NCBI RefSeq assembly: GCF_014197055.1
Contig: NZ_JACIEW010000002.1
Location: 310,001-374,000 of the forward strand
Direction: 5' to 3'
DNA: 64,000 bases
Origin: Devosia subaequoris
GTDB lineage: Bacteria > Pseudomonadota > Alphaproteobacteria > Rhizobiales > Devosiaceae
The notes beneath the pieces were generated by a model. The model made no database searches, had not been told where the DNA came from, and worked only from the letters and a program-made list of their open reading frames with translations. Numbering within the stretch: position 1 is the stretch's first letter; each line of letters starts with the position of its first letter. Shown here piece after piece: positions 54,537 through 63,905 of the stretch. The translations under genes and the position numbers were made by a program.

Positions 54537-56156
54537 ATGCTGAACCTCCGCGCTCTCCGCCTGGTGCTCCTGGCCCTGCCGTTCCTGCTGCTGTCTGCAA
54601 ACTCGCTCCGCGCACAAGATGCAGCAACAGACATTCCCGCCGCGATCCAGGCTATGGGCGAGGCGAACCTGCGCGAACTCAAACAGATTGTCGCCGCTCT
54701 CACCGCGACCGGTAGCGACACGGTTGTTCCGGTTCTGACCGCCCTGGGCGATGGCAATCTATATCTCGAAGAAACCTCGGGCGTCGTCCTGATCGAACGC
54801 GGCCCGGCCTATCTCGACCCACTTACGGGCGAGACCGTCGATCTGCGGGCCGATGCAGATCTCTCCAAGGTCCGCGTCAATAATGGCTTGCGGCGCGATA
54901 TCGCAGCCGCCCTGGCCGGCATGACGCTGATGAGTGACAATCCGGCCCGCCGCCTCACCGCCGCGCAGGGTTTTCTCGCCAATCCCGATCCGGCCAATGT
55001 TGCCTTGCTCGACGAAGCCATCGCTGCCGAAGCCGACGCCAAAGTGCTTGCCGCCATGCAGGCCGCCCGTGCCGTCACTATTTTGGGCGATGAGGAGCAA
55101 AGCATAGAGGATCGTCGGGCCGCCGTGCCGTTAGTCGCCTCGGGCGCCGGCCGCAATGCGCTGACCGTCCTCAATGCGGCGCTCAATGACGCGCCCGGAG
55201 AACTGGCGCCGGCGATCCAGTCGGCCATTGCTGGCCTCGAACAGGAACGCGCCATCTGGGGTGCGCTGCAAAATGTCTGGTTTGGCCTCTCGCTCGGCTC
55301 GGTCCTGCTGCTGGCCGCCATTGGTCTGGCCATAACATTCGGGGTCATGGGCGTCATCAACATGGCACATGGCGAAATGGTCATGTTGGGTGCCTACACC
55401 ACCTTTATCGTTCAGTTGGTCATTCGCCAGAACTTTCCCGGCCTGCTCGACTATTCCCTGCTCATCGCCCTGCCCTGCGCCTTCCTGGTCACCGGTGCGA
55501 TCGGGGTCGGCATCGAGCGCGGCATCATCCGCTGGCTCTATGGCCGTCCGCTTGAAACCCTGCTCGCCACCTGGGGCCTGTCGCTGATCCTGCAGCAGAC
55601 CGTGCGCTCGATTTTTGGTCCGACCAACCAGATGGTCATCGCCCCAACATGGATGTCCGGCTCGACCGAGTTCTTCGGGCTCTCGATCACCTATGGACGG
55701 TTCTGGATCGTCATCTTCGCGCTGATCGTATTCTTCATGTTGCTGCTGATCCTCAACCGCACGCCACTCGGCCTGCAGATGCGCGCAGTCACACAAAACC
55801 GCCGTATGGCCTCTGCCATGGGCATTCGCACGCCCTTTGTCGATGCCATGACCTTTGGTCTCGGCTCCGGCATTGCCGGCCTCGCCGGCGTAGCGCTGAC
55901 TCAGATCGACAACATCTCCCCCAATCTGGGCCAAAACTACATCATCGACAGCTTCATGGTCGTGGTCTTTGGCGGAGTCGGTAATCTCTGGGGCACGCTG
56001 GTCGGCGCGCTGACCCTGGGCATCGCCAACAAGTTCCTCGAACCCTATGCAGGGGCCGTGCTGGGCAAGATCCTGATCCTGGTACTGATCATCCTGTTCA
56101 TCCAGCGACGTCCTCGGGGTCTGTTCGCTCTCAAAGGAAGGGCAGTGGAACAATGA
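54537..56156 (+). CDS. urtB: Urea ABC transporter permease UrtB
   Basis: 539 residues. It starts with a signal-anchor (LVLLALPFLLLSANSLRA) and a 230-residue soluble region (periplasmic by topology) typical of proteobacterial UrtB, then a LivH-like permease with about eight membrane segments (IGLAITFGVMGVINMAHGEM, LATWGLSLILQQTVRSIFG, VVFGGVGNLWGT). Combined with UrtC it forms the channel. The start at 54537 is the ATG before the hydrophobic leader. Confidence 0.95.
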   Translation: MLNLRALRLVLLALPFLLLSANSLRAQDAATDIPAAIQAMGEANLRELKQIVAALTATGSDTVVPVLTALGDGNLYLEETSGVVLIERGPAYLDPLTGETVDLRADADLSKVRVNNGLRRDIAAALAGMTLMSDNPARRLTAAQGFLANPDPANVALLDEAIAAEADAKVLAAMQAARAVTILGDEEQSIEDRRAAVPLVASGAGRNALTVLNAALNDAPGELAPAIQSAIAGLEQERAIWGALQNVWFGLSLGSVLLLAAIGLAITFGVMGVINMAHGEMVMLGAYTTFIVQLVIRQNFPGLLDYSLLIALPCAFLVTGAIGVGIERGIIRWLYGRPLETLLATWGLSLILQQTVRSIFGPTNQMVIAPTWMSGSTEFFGLSITYGRFWIVIFALIVFFMLLLILNRTPLGLQMRAVTQNRRMASAMGIRTPFVDAMTFGLGSGIAGLAGVALTQIDNISPNLGQNYIIDSFMVVVFGGVGNLWGTLVGALTLGIANKFLEPYAGAVLGKILILVLIILFIQRRPRGLFALKGRAVEQ

Positions 56157-56193
56157 TCGTCTTGCCTCCCCTCCCGACCTCCGGAGACCTTGC

Positions 56194-57405
56194 ATGCTGA
56201 CCCAAGCCCTGTTCCGTGCGCTCGACAAGAAGGCCATCTGGGTCATCGCCATCTTCATGGCCGTCGCGGTGCTCGTGCCCATGGCCAACCTTCTGATCCC
56301 GCCGGGTCAGTTCGGCCATGTTCCGACCTACCTTGTCTCGCTCATGGGCAAATATCTCGCCTATGCCATTCTCGCCCTCGCCCTCGACCTTGTCTGGGGT
56401 TATTGCGGCATTCTCTCGCTTGGCCACGGCGCCTTCTTCGCCCTGGGCGGCTACGCCATGGGCATGTACCTCATGCGCCAGATCGGCAGCCGGGGCGTCT
56501 ATGGCAATCCGATTCTGCCCGACTTCATGGTGTTCCTGAACTATTCCGAACTGCCATGGTTCTGGCAGGGCATGGACAATTTCTGGTTCGCCATGCTCAT
56601 GGTGGTCCTCGTGCCGGGGCTGCTGGCTTTCGTATTTGGCTTTTTCGCCTTCCGCAGCCGCGTCACCGGCGTCTATCTCTCCATCATTACGCAGGCGGTG
56701 ACTTTTGCCCTTCTGCTGGCCTTTTTCCGCAACGATATGGGCTTTGGCGGCAATAACGGGCTGACTGACTTCAAGGATATTCTGGGTGTTTCGGTGCAGG
56801 CGCAAAGCACACGCGCCACGCTTTTCGCAGCAACCGCAATTACCTTGGCGCTCTCGGTGCTGGTCTGCTCGATGATCGTCAATTCCAAGCTGGGCAAGGT
56901 GATGATCGCGGTGCGCGACGCAGAAAGCCGCACCCGCTTCCTCGGTTATCGAGTGGAATATGTGAAGCTCTTCGCCTTCACCGTCTCGGCCATCATGGCC
57001 GGCATCGCCGGGGCGCTTTACGTCCCGCAGGTGGGGATTATCAATCCATCCGAGTTTGACCCGGCCAATTCCATCGAGGTGGTGATCTGGACGGCCGTGG
57101 GCGGGCGCGGCACGTTGATCGGCCCGATCATCGGCGCCATCGTGGTCAATCTGGGCAAGTCCTGGTTCACCACCACCCTGCCCGAGCTTTGGCTGTTTGC
57201 CTTGGGCGCGCTGTTCGTCTTCACCACGCTATTCCTGCCCAAGGGCATTGTGGGCCTGTGGAACCAGGCGCAGGGCAGAATGCGCCGCAGAACCGAGCCC
57301 GTAGCGCGGCCCGAGCCCCCCACGCCAGCTCAGTCTACAGATATCGAGCGCGGTGAAGACCCCGCCAGCTTCGGCCACGGCCCCCAACCCAAACCGGCGG
57401 AGTAA
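56194..57405 (+). CDS. urtC: Urea ABC transporter permease UrtC
   Basis: 403 residues, LivM-type permease with about ten hydrophobic segments (YAILALALDLVWGYCGILSLGHGAFF is split in two motifs: LDLVWGYCGILSLGHG and AVGGRGTLIGPIIGA). The last 45 residues are a Pro/Arg-rich cytoplasmic tail (RPEPPTPAQSTDIERGEDP). Follows urtB by 37 bases and urtD by 5. Confidence 0.95.
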   Translation: MLTQALFRALDKKAIWVIAIFMAVAVLVPMANLLIPPGQFGHVPTYLVSLMGKYLAYAILALALDLVWGYCGILSLGHGAFFALGGYAMGMYLMRQIGSRGVYGNPILPDFMVFLNYSELPWFWQGMDNFWFAMLMVVLVPGLLAFVFGFFAFRSRVTGVYLSIITQAVTFALLLAFFRNDMGFGGNNGLTDFKDILGVSVQAQSTRATLFAATAITLALSVLVCSMIVNSKLGKVMIAVRDAESRTRFLGYRVEYVKLFAFTVSAIMAGIAGALYVPQVGIINPSEFDPANSIEVVIWTAVGGRGTLIGPIIGAIVVNLGKSWFTTTLPELWLFALGALFVFTTLFLPKGIVGLWNQAQGRMRRRTEPVARPEPPTPAQSTDIERGEDPASFGHGPQPKPAE

Positions 57406-57410
57406 AGGCC

Positions 57411-58160
57411 ATGAGCGCGCACACCGATACCATGCTCTATCTTGACGGCGTCTCGGTTGCCTTTGACGGCTTCAAGGCGATCAACAACCTTGCCATCATT
57501 GTTCAGCCAGCCGAGATGCTGGCGATCATCGGGCCCAACGGTGCCGGCAAGACCACCATGATGGACATTATCACGGGCAAGACCCGGCCCGACACTGGCC
57601 AGGTGCTGTTCGACGGTCGGACCGACCTGACCAGGTTGGACGAGGCCGCCATCGCCAATCTGGGCATTGGCCGAAAATTCCAGAAGCCGACCGTATTCGA
57701 GAGTCACACCGTCTGGGACAATCTGGAGATGGCGCTGAAAAAGCCGCGCGGCATCTTTTCGACGCTGTTCTACGCCGCCAGTGACAACGATGTGGCGCGG
57801 ATCACCGAAATTCTCGAGACAGTCAGGCTTATCAGCCGGAAGGACGAACTCGCAGCCAATCTCAGCCATGGACAAAAACAGTGGCTCGAAATCGGCATGC
57901 TGTTAGCTCAGGACCCCAAACTTCTGTTGGTCGACGAGCCGGTGGCCGGGATGACCGACAGCGAAACCGAAGAAACCGCCAAGCTGCTGCGCAAGATTTC
58001 ACAGACCCGCTCGGTGGTGGTGGTTGAGCATGACATGAGCTTTGTCCGTGAACTGGGTTCGCGCGTCGTCTGCCTTGCGGAGGGATCGGTGCTCGCCGAA
58101 GGCTCGCTCGACCAGGTCAGCGCCAACCCTGTCGTAATTGAACGCTATCTGGGGAGGTGA
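57411..58160 (+). CDS. urtD: Urea ABC transporter ATPase UrtD
   Basis: 249 residues, LivG-type ATPase. Walker A IGPNGAGKTTMMDI, signature LSHGQKQWLEIGMLLAQ, Walker B LLLVDEPVAGMTDSE and the H-loop EHDMSFVRELG are canonical; SHGQKQWLEIGM is typical for UrtD. Overlaps urtE by 4 bases if the GTG frame is counted. Confidence 0.97.
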   Translation: MSAHTDTMLYLDGVSVAFDGFKAINNLAIIVQPAEMLAIIGPNGAGKTTMMDIITGKTRPDTGQVLFDGRTDLTRLDEAAIANLGIGRKFQKPTVFESHTVWDNLEMALKKPRGIFSTLFYAASDNDVARITEILETVRLISRKDELAANLSHGQKQWLEIGMLLAQDPKLLLVDEPVAGMTDSETEETAKLLRKISQTRSVVVVEHDMSFVRELGSRVVCLAEGSVLAEGSLDQVSANPVVIERYLGR

Positions 58161-58162
58161 GA

Positions 58163-58867
58163 ATGGCAGCTGCACTCTCAATCAATTCCATCGACCTGCA
58201 CTACGGTGCCGCACAGGCGCTCAAGGGCATCTCCCTCACCTGCCAGCCGGGAAAGATCACGGCCGTGCTGGGGCGCAATGGCGTGGGCAAGTCGTCCACC
58301 TTGCGGGCCATCACCGGTATCAATCACCTATCTGCTGGTGACATCACCTTCGGCGAGGAAGTGCTCAAAAGAACCCCGCCCTATAAGCGCGCCCGCATGG
58401 GCATCGGCTATGTGCCGCAGGGCCGCGAAATCTTCCCCCTGCTCACCGTCAAAGAAAATCTTGAGACCGGCTATGCCGGCCTGGCCCGGTCCGAGCGTAA
58501 CGTGCCCGAATACATTTTCGAGCTGTTCCCGGTGCTCAAATCCATGCTTGGCCGCAGGGGCGGCGATCTTTCGGGCGGTCAGCAGCAGCAATTGGCCATC
58601 GGCCGTGCGCTGGTTACCCGGCCCAAGGTTCTGGTGCTGGACGAGCCCACCGAGGGCATCCAGCCTTCGATCATCAAGGATATCGGTCGCGCCCTGCAAT
58701 TTCTACGCGACGAAAAGGGCATGACCATCCTGTTGGTGGAACAGTTTCTCGATTTCTGCCGGGAGATTGCCGACGACATCTATGTGATGGACCGCGGCGA
58801 GATCATGCATACCGGACCGGCGAGCGATCTCGACCTGCCCGACGTGCGCAAACATCTGATGGTATGA
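58163..58867 (+). CDS. urtE: Urea ABC transporter ATPase UrtE
   Basis: 234 residues, LivF-type ATPase. Walker A LGRNGVGKSSTLRAI, signature LSGGQQQQLAIGRALV, Walker B VLVLDEPTEGIQPSI. The ATG at 58163 has GGAGG 6 bases upstream; an earlier GTG at 58157 is less likely. Last gene of the urt operon; a terminator follows. Confidence 0.97.
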   Translation: MAAALSINSIDLHYGAAQALKGISLTCQPGKITAVLGRNGVGKSSTLRAITGINHLSAGDITFGEEVLKRTPPYKRARMGIGYVPQGREIFPLLTVKENLETGYAGLARSERNVPEYIFELFPVLKSMLGRRGGDLSGGQQQQLAIGRALVTRPKVLVLDEPTEGIQPSIIKDIGRALQFLRDEKGMTILLVEQFLDFCREIADDIYVMDRGEIMHTGPASDLDLPDVRKHLMV

Positions 58868-58875
58868 ACAAAAAC

Positions 58876-58905
58876 AGGCGCCCGACCGAAGTCGAACGCC
58901 TTTTG
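58876..58905. terminator. Bidirectional terminator after urtE
   Basis: AGGCG with CGCCT arms and an inner GAC/GTC pair (58876-58901) flanked by TTTT on the plus strand and AAAAAC (TTTTT on the minus strand) on the other, so it can end both urtE and the convergent small gene at 58924. Confidence 0.75.
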
Positions 58906-58923
58906 GAAGCCGGATGAACCCGA

Positions 58924-59259
58924 TTACATGTGGTCTTCAAGCCAGTCGCCTTCCATGCACTGTTCCAGCGTGATCAGATCGAGATCAACAGAAACAGCGG
59001 TTTCAGCCTGTGCATCGGGGACATCGACAATGTCAGCATCGCCCACGACCGAAGCTTCGTTCTCGTTTTCGGCGTCCTCGGTGCTTGAGAGCGACTGGCT
59101 TTCATCGGCCAGTTTCAGACGTTCGCAGCGAGCCTTGACGGCACCGACATCGGTTTCGGCTACGGTCTGGGTACCGATCATCATGGTCTGGGCGAAAGCC
59201 GGGGCAGCCATCAGGCCAGCGGAAAGAGCGATAGCGGAAAGTGCAGATTTAATGGTCAT
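58924..59259 (-). CDS. Small acidic secreted protein, unknown
   Basis: 111 residues with a signal peptide (TIKSALSAIALSAGLMAA, cleavage after AFA) and a very acidic mature part (ADESQSLSSTEDAENENEAS; DVPDAQAETAVSVDLDLITL) with two cysteines (ARCERL, EQCMEG). It lies alone between the urt and ure genes on the opposite strand. Not recognised as a family. AAAGG before the ATG at 59259. Confidence 0.7.
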   Translation of the reverse strand: MTIKSALSAIALSAGLMAAPAFAQTMMIGTQTVAETDVGAVKARCERLKLADESQSLSSTEDAENENEASVVGDADIVDVPDAQAETAVSVDLDLITLEQCMEGDWLEDHM

Positions 59260-59337
59260 TTGGTACAACCTTTTGAAAATTATCTCTGAAAGAGCGTTTG
59301 CTCACCCCCTCAACGACAAGGCCAGCGGATCGTTGCA

Positions 59338-60180
59338 ATGAAGTTTGCCGAGGCAGAAATTGTGAACGGCGCCATACTGCAGCGCGCCCGCGGCATCGGC
59401 CGCGTCGCGGCCAAGCAGGTCGGCGACCGCACGCGCCTTGCCACTTTGTTCCAGGAGGGGTGTGGCAAGATCCGCCTGCCCAACACCCATTCTAGCAGTT
59501 TAGAGGCCGTGCTGATTAACACGGCGGGCGGCATAACGGGTGGCGACTATCTGCAATGGGGTGCCGACCTGGGGGCGGGCGGTCACATGGTCCTGACCAC
59601 CCAGGCCTGCGAGCGAAGCTATCGCTCCACCGGCGGTTTCGGGCGCGTCGAGACCAGCTTGAAAGTAGGCGCTGGCGGCCATCTCGACTGGCTACCCCAG
59701 GAAACCATTCTCTTTGCTGCCAGCAAGCTCGACCGCCGGTTGGAAGTCGACCTGGAAGAAGGCGCCACTCTGACCGCAATCGAGGCGGTGCTGCTGGGCC
59801 GGGACGCCATGGGCGAGGATGCCGCCGACGCCCTGCTGCGTGACAATTGGCGTATCCGTCGCAATGGTCAACTCATCCATGCTGAAGCCACCCGGTTGCA
59901 CGCATCCGCTGAGGAGCGGCAGAGCCTTTCGCTGCTGAATGGAAACCGGGCCTTTGCCAGCGTACTGCACGTTGCCGCAACGCCGGACCGCGCCAGCAGC
60001 ATCGGCAAACAGATCCGCGCCCTGCTGCCGGCGGACCAGACAATCGGCCTCAGCGTCAATCAATCACGCCTGGTCATACGCGCCATGGCCCAAACCGGGC
60101 TTGCCCTGCGCCGAATGATCGTACCAGTCTTGCTCGAACTCACCGCCGCGGGCAGCCTGCCCCGCCTCTGGCATCTCTAG
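59338..60180 (+). CDS. ureD: Urease accessory protein UreD
   Basis: 280 residues. UreD is a scaffold for nickel insertion in the UreD-UreF-UreG complex. Motifs typical of the family include LINTAGGITGGDYLQW, HMVLTTQACERSYRS, LDWLPQETILFAASKLDRR and the acidic segment AVLLGRDAMGE. Starts the ure operon; ureA follows after 9 bases. Confidence 0.95.
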   Translation: MKFAEAEIVNGAILQRARGIGRVAAKQVGDRTRLATLFQEGCGKIRLPNTHSSSLEAVLINTAGGITGGDYLQWGADLGAGGHMVLTTQACERSYRSTGGFGRVETSLKVGAGGHLDWLPQETILFAASKLDRRLEVDLEEGATLTAIEAVLLGRDAMGEDAADALLRDNWRIRRNGQLIHAEATRLHASAEERQSLSLLNGNRAFASVLHVAATPDRASSIGKQIRALLPADQTIGLSVNQSRLVIRAMAQTGLALRRMIVPVLLELTAAGSLPRLWHL

Positions 60181-60189
60181 GACCGGAAG

Positions 60190-60492
60190 ATGAATCTCAC
60201 GCCTCGCGAAAAAGACAAACTGCTCATCTCGATGGCCGCCATGGTCGCGCGTCGGCGCCTTGAGCGTGGCGTCAAGCTCAACCACCCCGAAGCTATCGCG
60301 CTGATCACCGACTTCGTAGTGGAAGGGGCGCGGGACGGCCGCGCCGTCTCCGAACTCATGGAGGCCGGCGCCCATGTTATCAGCCGCGATCAAGTCATGG
60401 AGGGCGTTGCCGAAATGATCCACGACGTTCAGGTCGAAGCCACTTTCCCCGACGGCACTAAGCTCGTCACCGTCCATCAGCCGATCCGATAA
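60190..60492 (+). CDS. ureA: Urease gamma subunit
   Basis: 100 residues, the usual length. Opening [22 protein letters not shown] and [25 protein letters not shown] (split motifs) are the family signature, with [20 protein letters not shown]-like end. Small structural subunit of the nickel urease. Confidence 0.98.
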   Translation: MNLTPREKDKLLISMAAMVARRRLERGVKLNHPEAIALITDFVVEGARDGRAVSELMEAGAHVISRDQVMEGVAEMIHDVQVEATFPDGTKLVTVHQPIR

Positions 60493-60503
60493 CGAGGCCT
60501 CAA

Positions 60504-61082
60504 ATGCTCAAGCGCAGCCTGTTGACCCTGGCAATCTCCATCACCGCAACCTTGCCGGCCTTTGCCCATCTTGACCCAACAGAACATGGTTCGATTGCCG
60601 CCGGCCTCAGCCACCCCCTGTTCGGCCTGGACCATGCTCTGGCCATGGTCGCTGTCGGCCTCTGGGCAGCCATGCAGGGCGGGCGCGCGCTTTGGTTGGT
60701 ACCGGCCGCCTTTGTCGGCACCATGGCGCTGGGATTTATCGCTGCCATTGCCGGCATTCCCTTGCCCTTTGTCGAGCCAGTGATCCTGGCCTCGGTGATT
60801 TTCATCGGCATTGCCGTCGCACTGGCCCTGCCTGTCCCTGCCTCGACAGTTGCCGCCATGGTCGGGTTCTTTGCTTTCTTCCACGGCCATGCCCATGGCG
60901 GTGAACTGGGCGGGGCAGCTGCCTGGGAATTCGCCATTGGCTTCGTCATGGCCACGGCCGGCCTGCATGCAGCGAGCATTGGCGCCGGCCTAGCACTGGC
61001 GCGGTTCAGCGGCAAGGTGCTGACCCGCCTCGCAGGCGCGGCAACATCGTTGGGCGGCCTCTACCTGACAATCGGCGGTTGA
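60504..61082 (+). CDS. HupE/UreJ family membrane protein, probable nickel permease
   Basis: 192 residues with a signal-like start ([19 protein letters not shown]) and six hydrophobic segments. Metal-site motifs [13 protein letters not shown] and [10 protein letters not shown] are characteristic of HupE/UreJ nickel transporters that occur inside urease operons. It sits between ureA and ureB, where it would supply nickel for urease assembly. Nickel as the substrate is inference from family and location. Confidence 0.94.
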   Translation: MLKRSLLTLAISITATLPAFAHLDPTEHGSIAAGLSHPLFGLDHALAMVAVGLWAAMQGGRALWLVPAAFVGTMALGFIAAIAGIPLPFVEPVILASVIFIGIAVALALPVPASTVAAMVGFFAFFHGHAHGGELGGAAAWEFAIGFVMATAGLHAASIGAGLALARFSGKVLTRLAGAATSLGGLYLTIGG

Positions 61083-61092
61083 GGATATGGCC

Positions 61093-61398
61093 ATGATCCC
61101 CGGAGAAATCATCCCCGTCCACGGCGACATCGAGCTCAATGCCGGAGCTGAACAGATCGTGCTGGAAGTCGCCAATGCCGGCGACCGCCCGATCCAGGTC
61201 GGTTCGCACTATCATTTCTTCGAAGCCAATGCCGGTCTGCGCTTTGATCGCGGCCGGGCGCGCGGCATGCGTCTTGATATCGCAGCGGGCACGGCGGTGC
61301 GATTTGAGCCGGGGCAATCACGCGAAGTTCGGCTGGTGCCGATCTCGGGCGACCGCCGCATTTTCGGATTCCGGCAACAGATCATGGGAGATCTCTGA
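61093..61398 (+). CDS. ureB: Urease beta subunit
   Basis: 101 residues. Opening [33 protein letters not shown] and [17 protein letters not shown] (all UreB signatures). The ATG at 61093 is chosen over 61087 because GAGG is then 8 bases away, and UreB proteins normally begin MIPGEI. Structural subunit of urease. Confidence 0.98.
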   Translation: MIPGEIIPVHGDIELNAGAEQIVLEVANAGDRPIQVGSHYHFFEANAGLRFDRGRARGMRLDIAAGTAVRFEPGQSREVRLVPISGDRRIFGFRQQIMGDL

Positions 61399-61491
61399 AC
61401 CCTGTGGGCGGCGCGATATTGTCCCGGCGGGCCATGGCATCGCCGGGTGAAAGCTGGTTAAAGGGCACGTCTCGAAAAAGAGGATCGTGCC

Positions 61492-61893
61492 ATGACCATC
61501 GAACCCAGCAAGGAAGCCCAGTTCAAGCAACGCTTCATTTCCGTCGTGGCGGATCTGCGGCAGAACGGCCTCAATGACCCGGAGGCCATGGCGCATATCG
61601 GTGGTCTGGCAGTCGAATTGTCCGATGCGCTGAACCAGAAGAGCTGGGTCGCGGTCAAGCAGAGCATGACCCCTGCGACCTATGACGAGTTGCTCGCGAC
61701 TTTCCAGAAGCGCGGCACCGAGTACCACAAGGATGGCCGCACCAAACTGGCCTACGCCATCCAGCTACTAAGCGTTTCGCTGGTCGCCTTTACCCAGCGC
61801 AGCGATGCCGACATCGCGGCCGGTGAAAACCTGGTGGACCAGTTGATCGACCAGGCCGCCACGCGATACCGCCAAGTCCGTCCCAAACACTGA
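61492..61893 (+). CDS. Unknown conserved-style protein inside the urease operon
   Basis: 133 residues, soluble and helical, with no signal or membrane segment and no cysteine. Stretches such as AHIGGLAVELSDALNQKSWV and YAIQLLSVSLVAFTQRS look like packed helices. It lies between ureB and ureC, where most urease operons have no gene. I do not recognise the family; a role in urease assembly or nitrogen sensing is only suggested by position. Confidence 0.78.
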   Translation: MTIEPSKEAQFKQRFISVVADLRQNGLNDPEAMAHIGGLAVELSDALNQKSWVAVKQSMTPATYDELLATFQKRGTEYHKDGRTKLAYAIQLLSVSLVAFTQRSDADIAAGENLVDQLIDQAATRYRQVRPKH

Positions 61894-62011
61894 TTGGGCT
61901 GGGGCGAGACTGGCTTGAACGACGTGTTCCGGGCCCTTGCCAGTCCGGACACCATAGGCCAAAGTCACGCCCGGGAAGCCTTTGTTCCGGGCCATTCGAA
62001 CGGGACACGAC

Positions 62012-63721
62012 ATGCCAGCACGGATTTCTCGCGCCACTTACGCCGATATGTACGGCCCCACTACGGGTGACCGCGTCCGCCTCGCCGATACCGAACTCTT
62101 CATCGAGGTGGAGAAGGACTTCACCACCTATGGCGAAGAGGTCAAATTTGGTGGCGGCAAGGTCATTCGCGACGGCATGGGCCAGTCTCAACGCACCCGC
62201 ACAGAGGGCGCCGTCGACACGGTTATCACCAACGCGCTGATCGTCGATCATACCGGAATCTACAAGGCTGATATCGGTCTCAAGAATGGGCTGATCGCCG
62301 GCATCGGCAAGGCCGGCAATCCCGATACCCAGCCCAATATCGACATCATCATCGGGCCCTCGACCGAGGCCATTGCCGCCGAAGGCAAGATAGTTACAGC
62401 CGGCGGCATGGACGCTCACATCCACTTCATCTGCCCCCAGCAGATCGAGGAAGCGCTGATGAGCGGGGTGACCACCATGCTCGGCGGCGGTTCCGGTCCC
62501 GCCCAGGGGACCCTGGCCACCACCTGCACCGGCGCCTGGCATATCGAGCGCATGATCGAAAGCTTCGACGCTTTCCCGATGAACCTGGCGCTCGCCGGCA
62601 AGGGCAATGCCGCAGTCGCTGCGCCGCTCGAAGAAATGATCCTTTCCGGCGCCTCATGCCTCAAACTGCATGAAGACTGGGGCACCACCCCGGCGGCCAT
62701 CGACAACTGCCTCTCGGTCGCGGACGACTACGATGTGCAGGTGATGATCCACACCGATACGCTCAATGAAAGCGGCTTCGTCGAAGACACTGTCGGCGCC
62801 TTCAAGAACCGCACCATCCATGCCTTCCACACCGAAGGCGCAGGGGGCGGGCATGCGCCGGACATTCTCAAGGTTGCGGGCCTGCCCAATGTCATCCCCT
62901 CTTCGACCAATCCGACGCGGCCCTACACGGTCAACACCATTGCCGAGCATCTCGACATGCTCATGGTGTGCCACCACCTCGATCAGTCGATCCCCGAGGA
63001 CGTGGCCTTCGCTGAATCGCGCATCCGCAAGGAAACCATCGCCGCCGAGGACATCCTGCACGATATGGGCGCGCTTTCGATCATTGCTTCGGACAGCCAG
63101 GCCATGGGCCGCGTCGGCGAAGTGCTGATCCGCACCTGGCAGACGGCCGACAAGATGAAACGCCAGCGCGGCCGCCTGCCGCAGGAAGCCGGCGACAACG
63201 ATAATCTCCGCGTCAGGCGCTATGTAGCCAAATACACCATCAACCCGGCCATCGCCCATGGCATGAGCCAGCACATCGGCTCGATCGAAGTGGGCAAGCG
63301 GGCGGACCTTGTGCTCTGGAACCCCGCCTTCTTTGGCGTAAAGCCGGAAGTGGTGTTGCTCGGCGGCTCCATTGCGGCCGCCCCGATGGGCGACCCCAAT
63401 GCCTCGATCCCGACGCCCCAGCCCATGCACTACCGCCCCATGTTCGGTGCCTATGGCAAGCTCGTAAGCCGCTCCTCTGTCGTGTTCATTTCCCAGGCCG
63501 CGCATGATGCAGGCCTGCGCAATCGCCTTGGCGTCGATAAGCAATTGCTGCCCGTATCCAACACCCGTGGCGGCATTGGCAAGGCGGCCATGAAGCTCAA
63601 TACAGCGACCCCGAAAATCGACGTGCACCCCGAAACCTACGAGGTCCGCGCCGACGGCGAACTGCTCACCTGCGAGCCCGCAACGGTACTGCCCATGGCG
63701 CAGCGCTATTTCCTGTTCTGA
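62012..63721 (+). CDS. ureC: Urease alpha (catalytic) subunit
   Basis: 569 residues, the normal length of UreC. The two-nickel active site is bridged by carbamylated Lys218 in [20 protein letters not shown] and [18 protein letters not shown] carry metal/flap residues, and Cys320 in MVCHHLDQ is the mobile-flap cysteine. Opens [20 protein letters not shown] as usual for UreC, supporting the ATG at 62012. Hydrolyses urea to ammonia and carbamate. Confidence 0.98.
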   Translation: MPARISRATYADMYGPTTGDRVRLADTELFIEVEKDFTTYGEEVKFGGGKVIRDGMGQSQRTRTEGAVDTVITNALIVDHTGIYKADIGLKNGLIAGIGKAGNPDTQPNIDIIIGPSTEAIAAEGKIVTAGGMDAHIHFICPQQIEEALMSGVTTMLGGGSGPAQGTLATTCTGAWHIERMIESFDAFPMNLALAGKGNAAVAAPLEEMILSGASCLKLHEDWGTTPAAIDNCLSVADDYDVQVMIHTDTLNESGFVEDTVGAFKNRTIHAFHTEGAGGGHAPDILKVAGLPNVIPSSTNPTRPYTVNTIAEHLDMLMVCHHLDQSIPEDVAFAESRIRKETIAAEDILHDMGALSIIASDSQAMGRVGEVLIRTWQTADKMKRQRGRLPQEAGDNDNLRVRRYVAKYTINPAIAHGMSQHIGSIEVGKRADLVLWNPAFFGVKPEVVLLGGSIAAAPMGDPNASIPTPQPMHYRPMFGAYGKLVSRSSVVFISQAAHDAGLRNRLGVDKQLLPVSNTRGGIGKAAMKLNTATPKIDVHPETYEVRADGELLTCEPATVLPMAQRYFLF

Positions 63722-63905
63722 TGGGAATGGCATCCGGTGCGGAGCCGAGCGGAAAGCCATCCGCACGCCCCGCGCCTAAGGCAGGCTGATCGTTGTACCG
63801 CCTGGGGTTGAGACAAAATGGTGGAACCCTGTCTTCTCGTGAGAATTTCACTCTGTCGTTCCCCCTCCGACAAGATAAACCATGCAAGGACCAAGGAGCC
63901 AGAAC

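Noticed and set aside
53147-54757. A 536-codon open frame on the minus strand over urtA
   Set aside because: urtA is supported by signal peptide and family motifs; the antisense frame has no recognisable domain.
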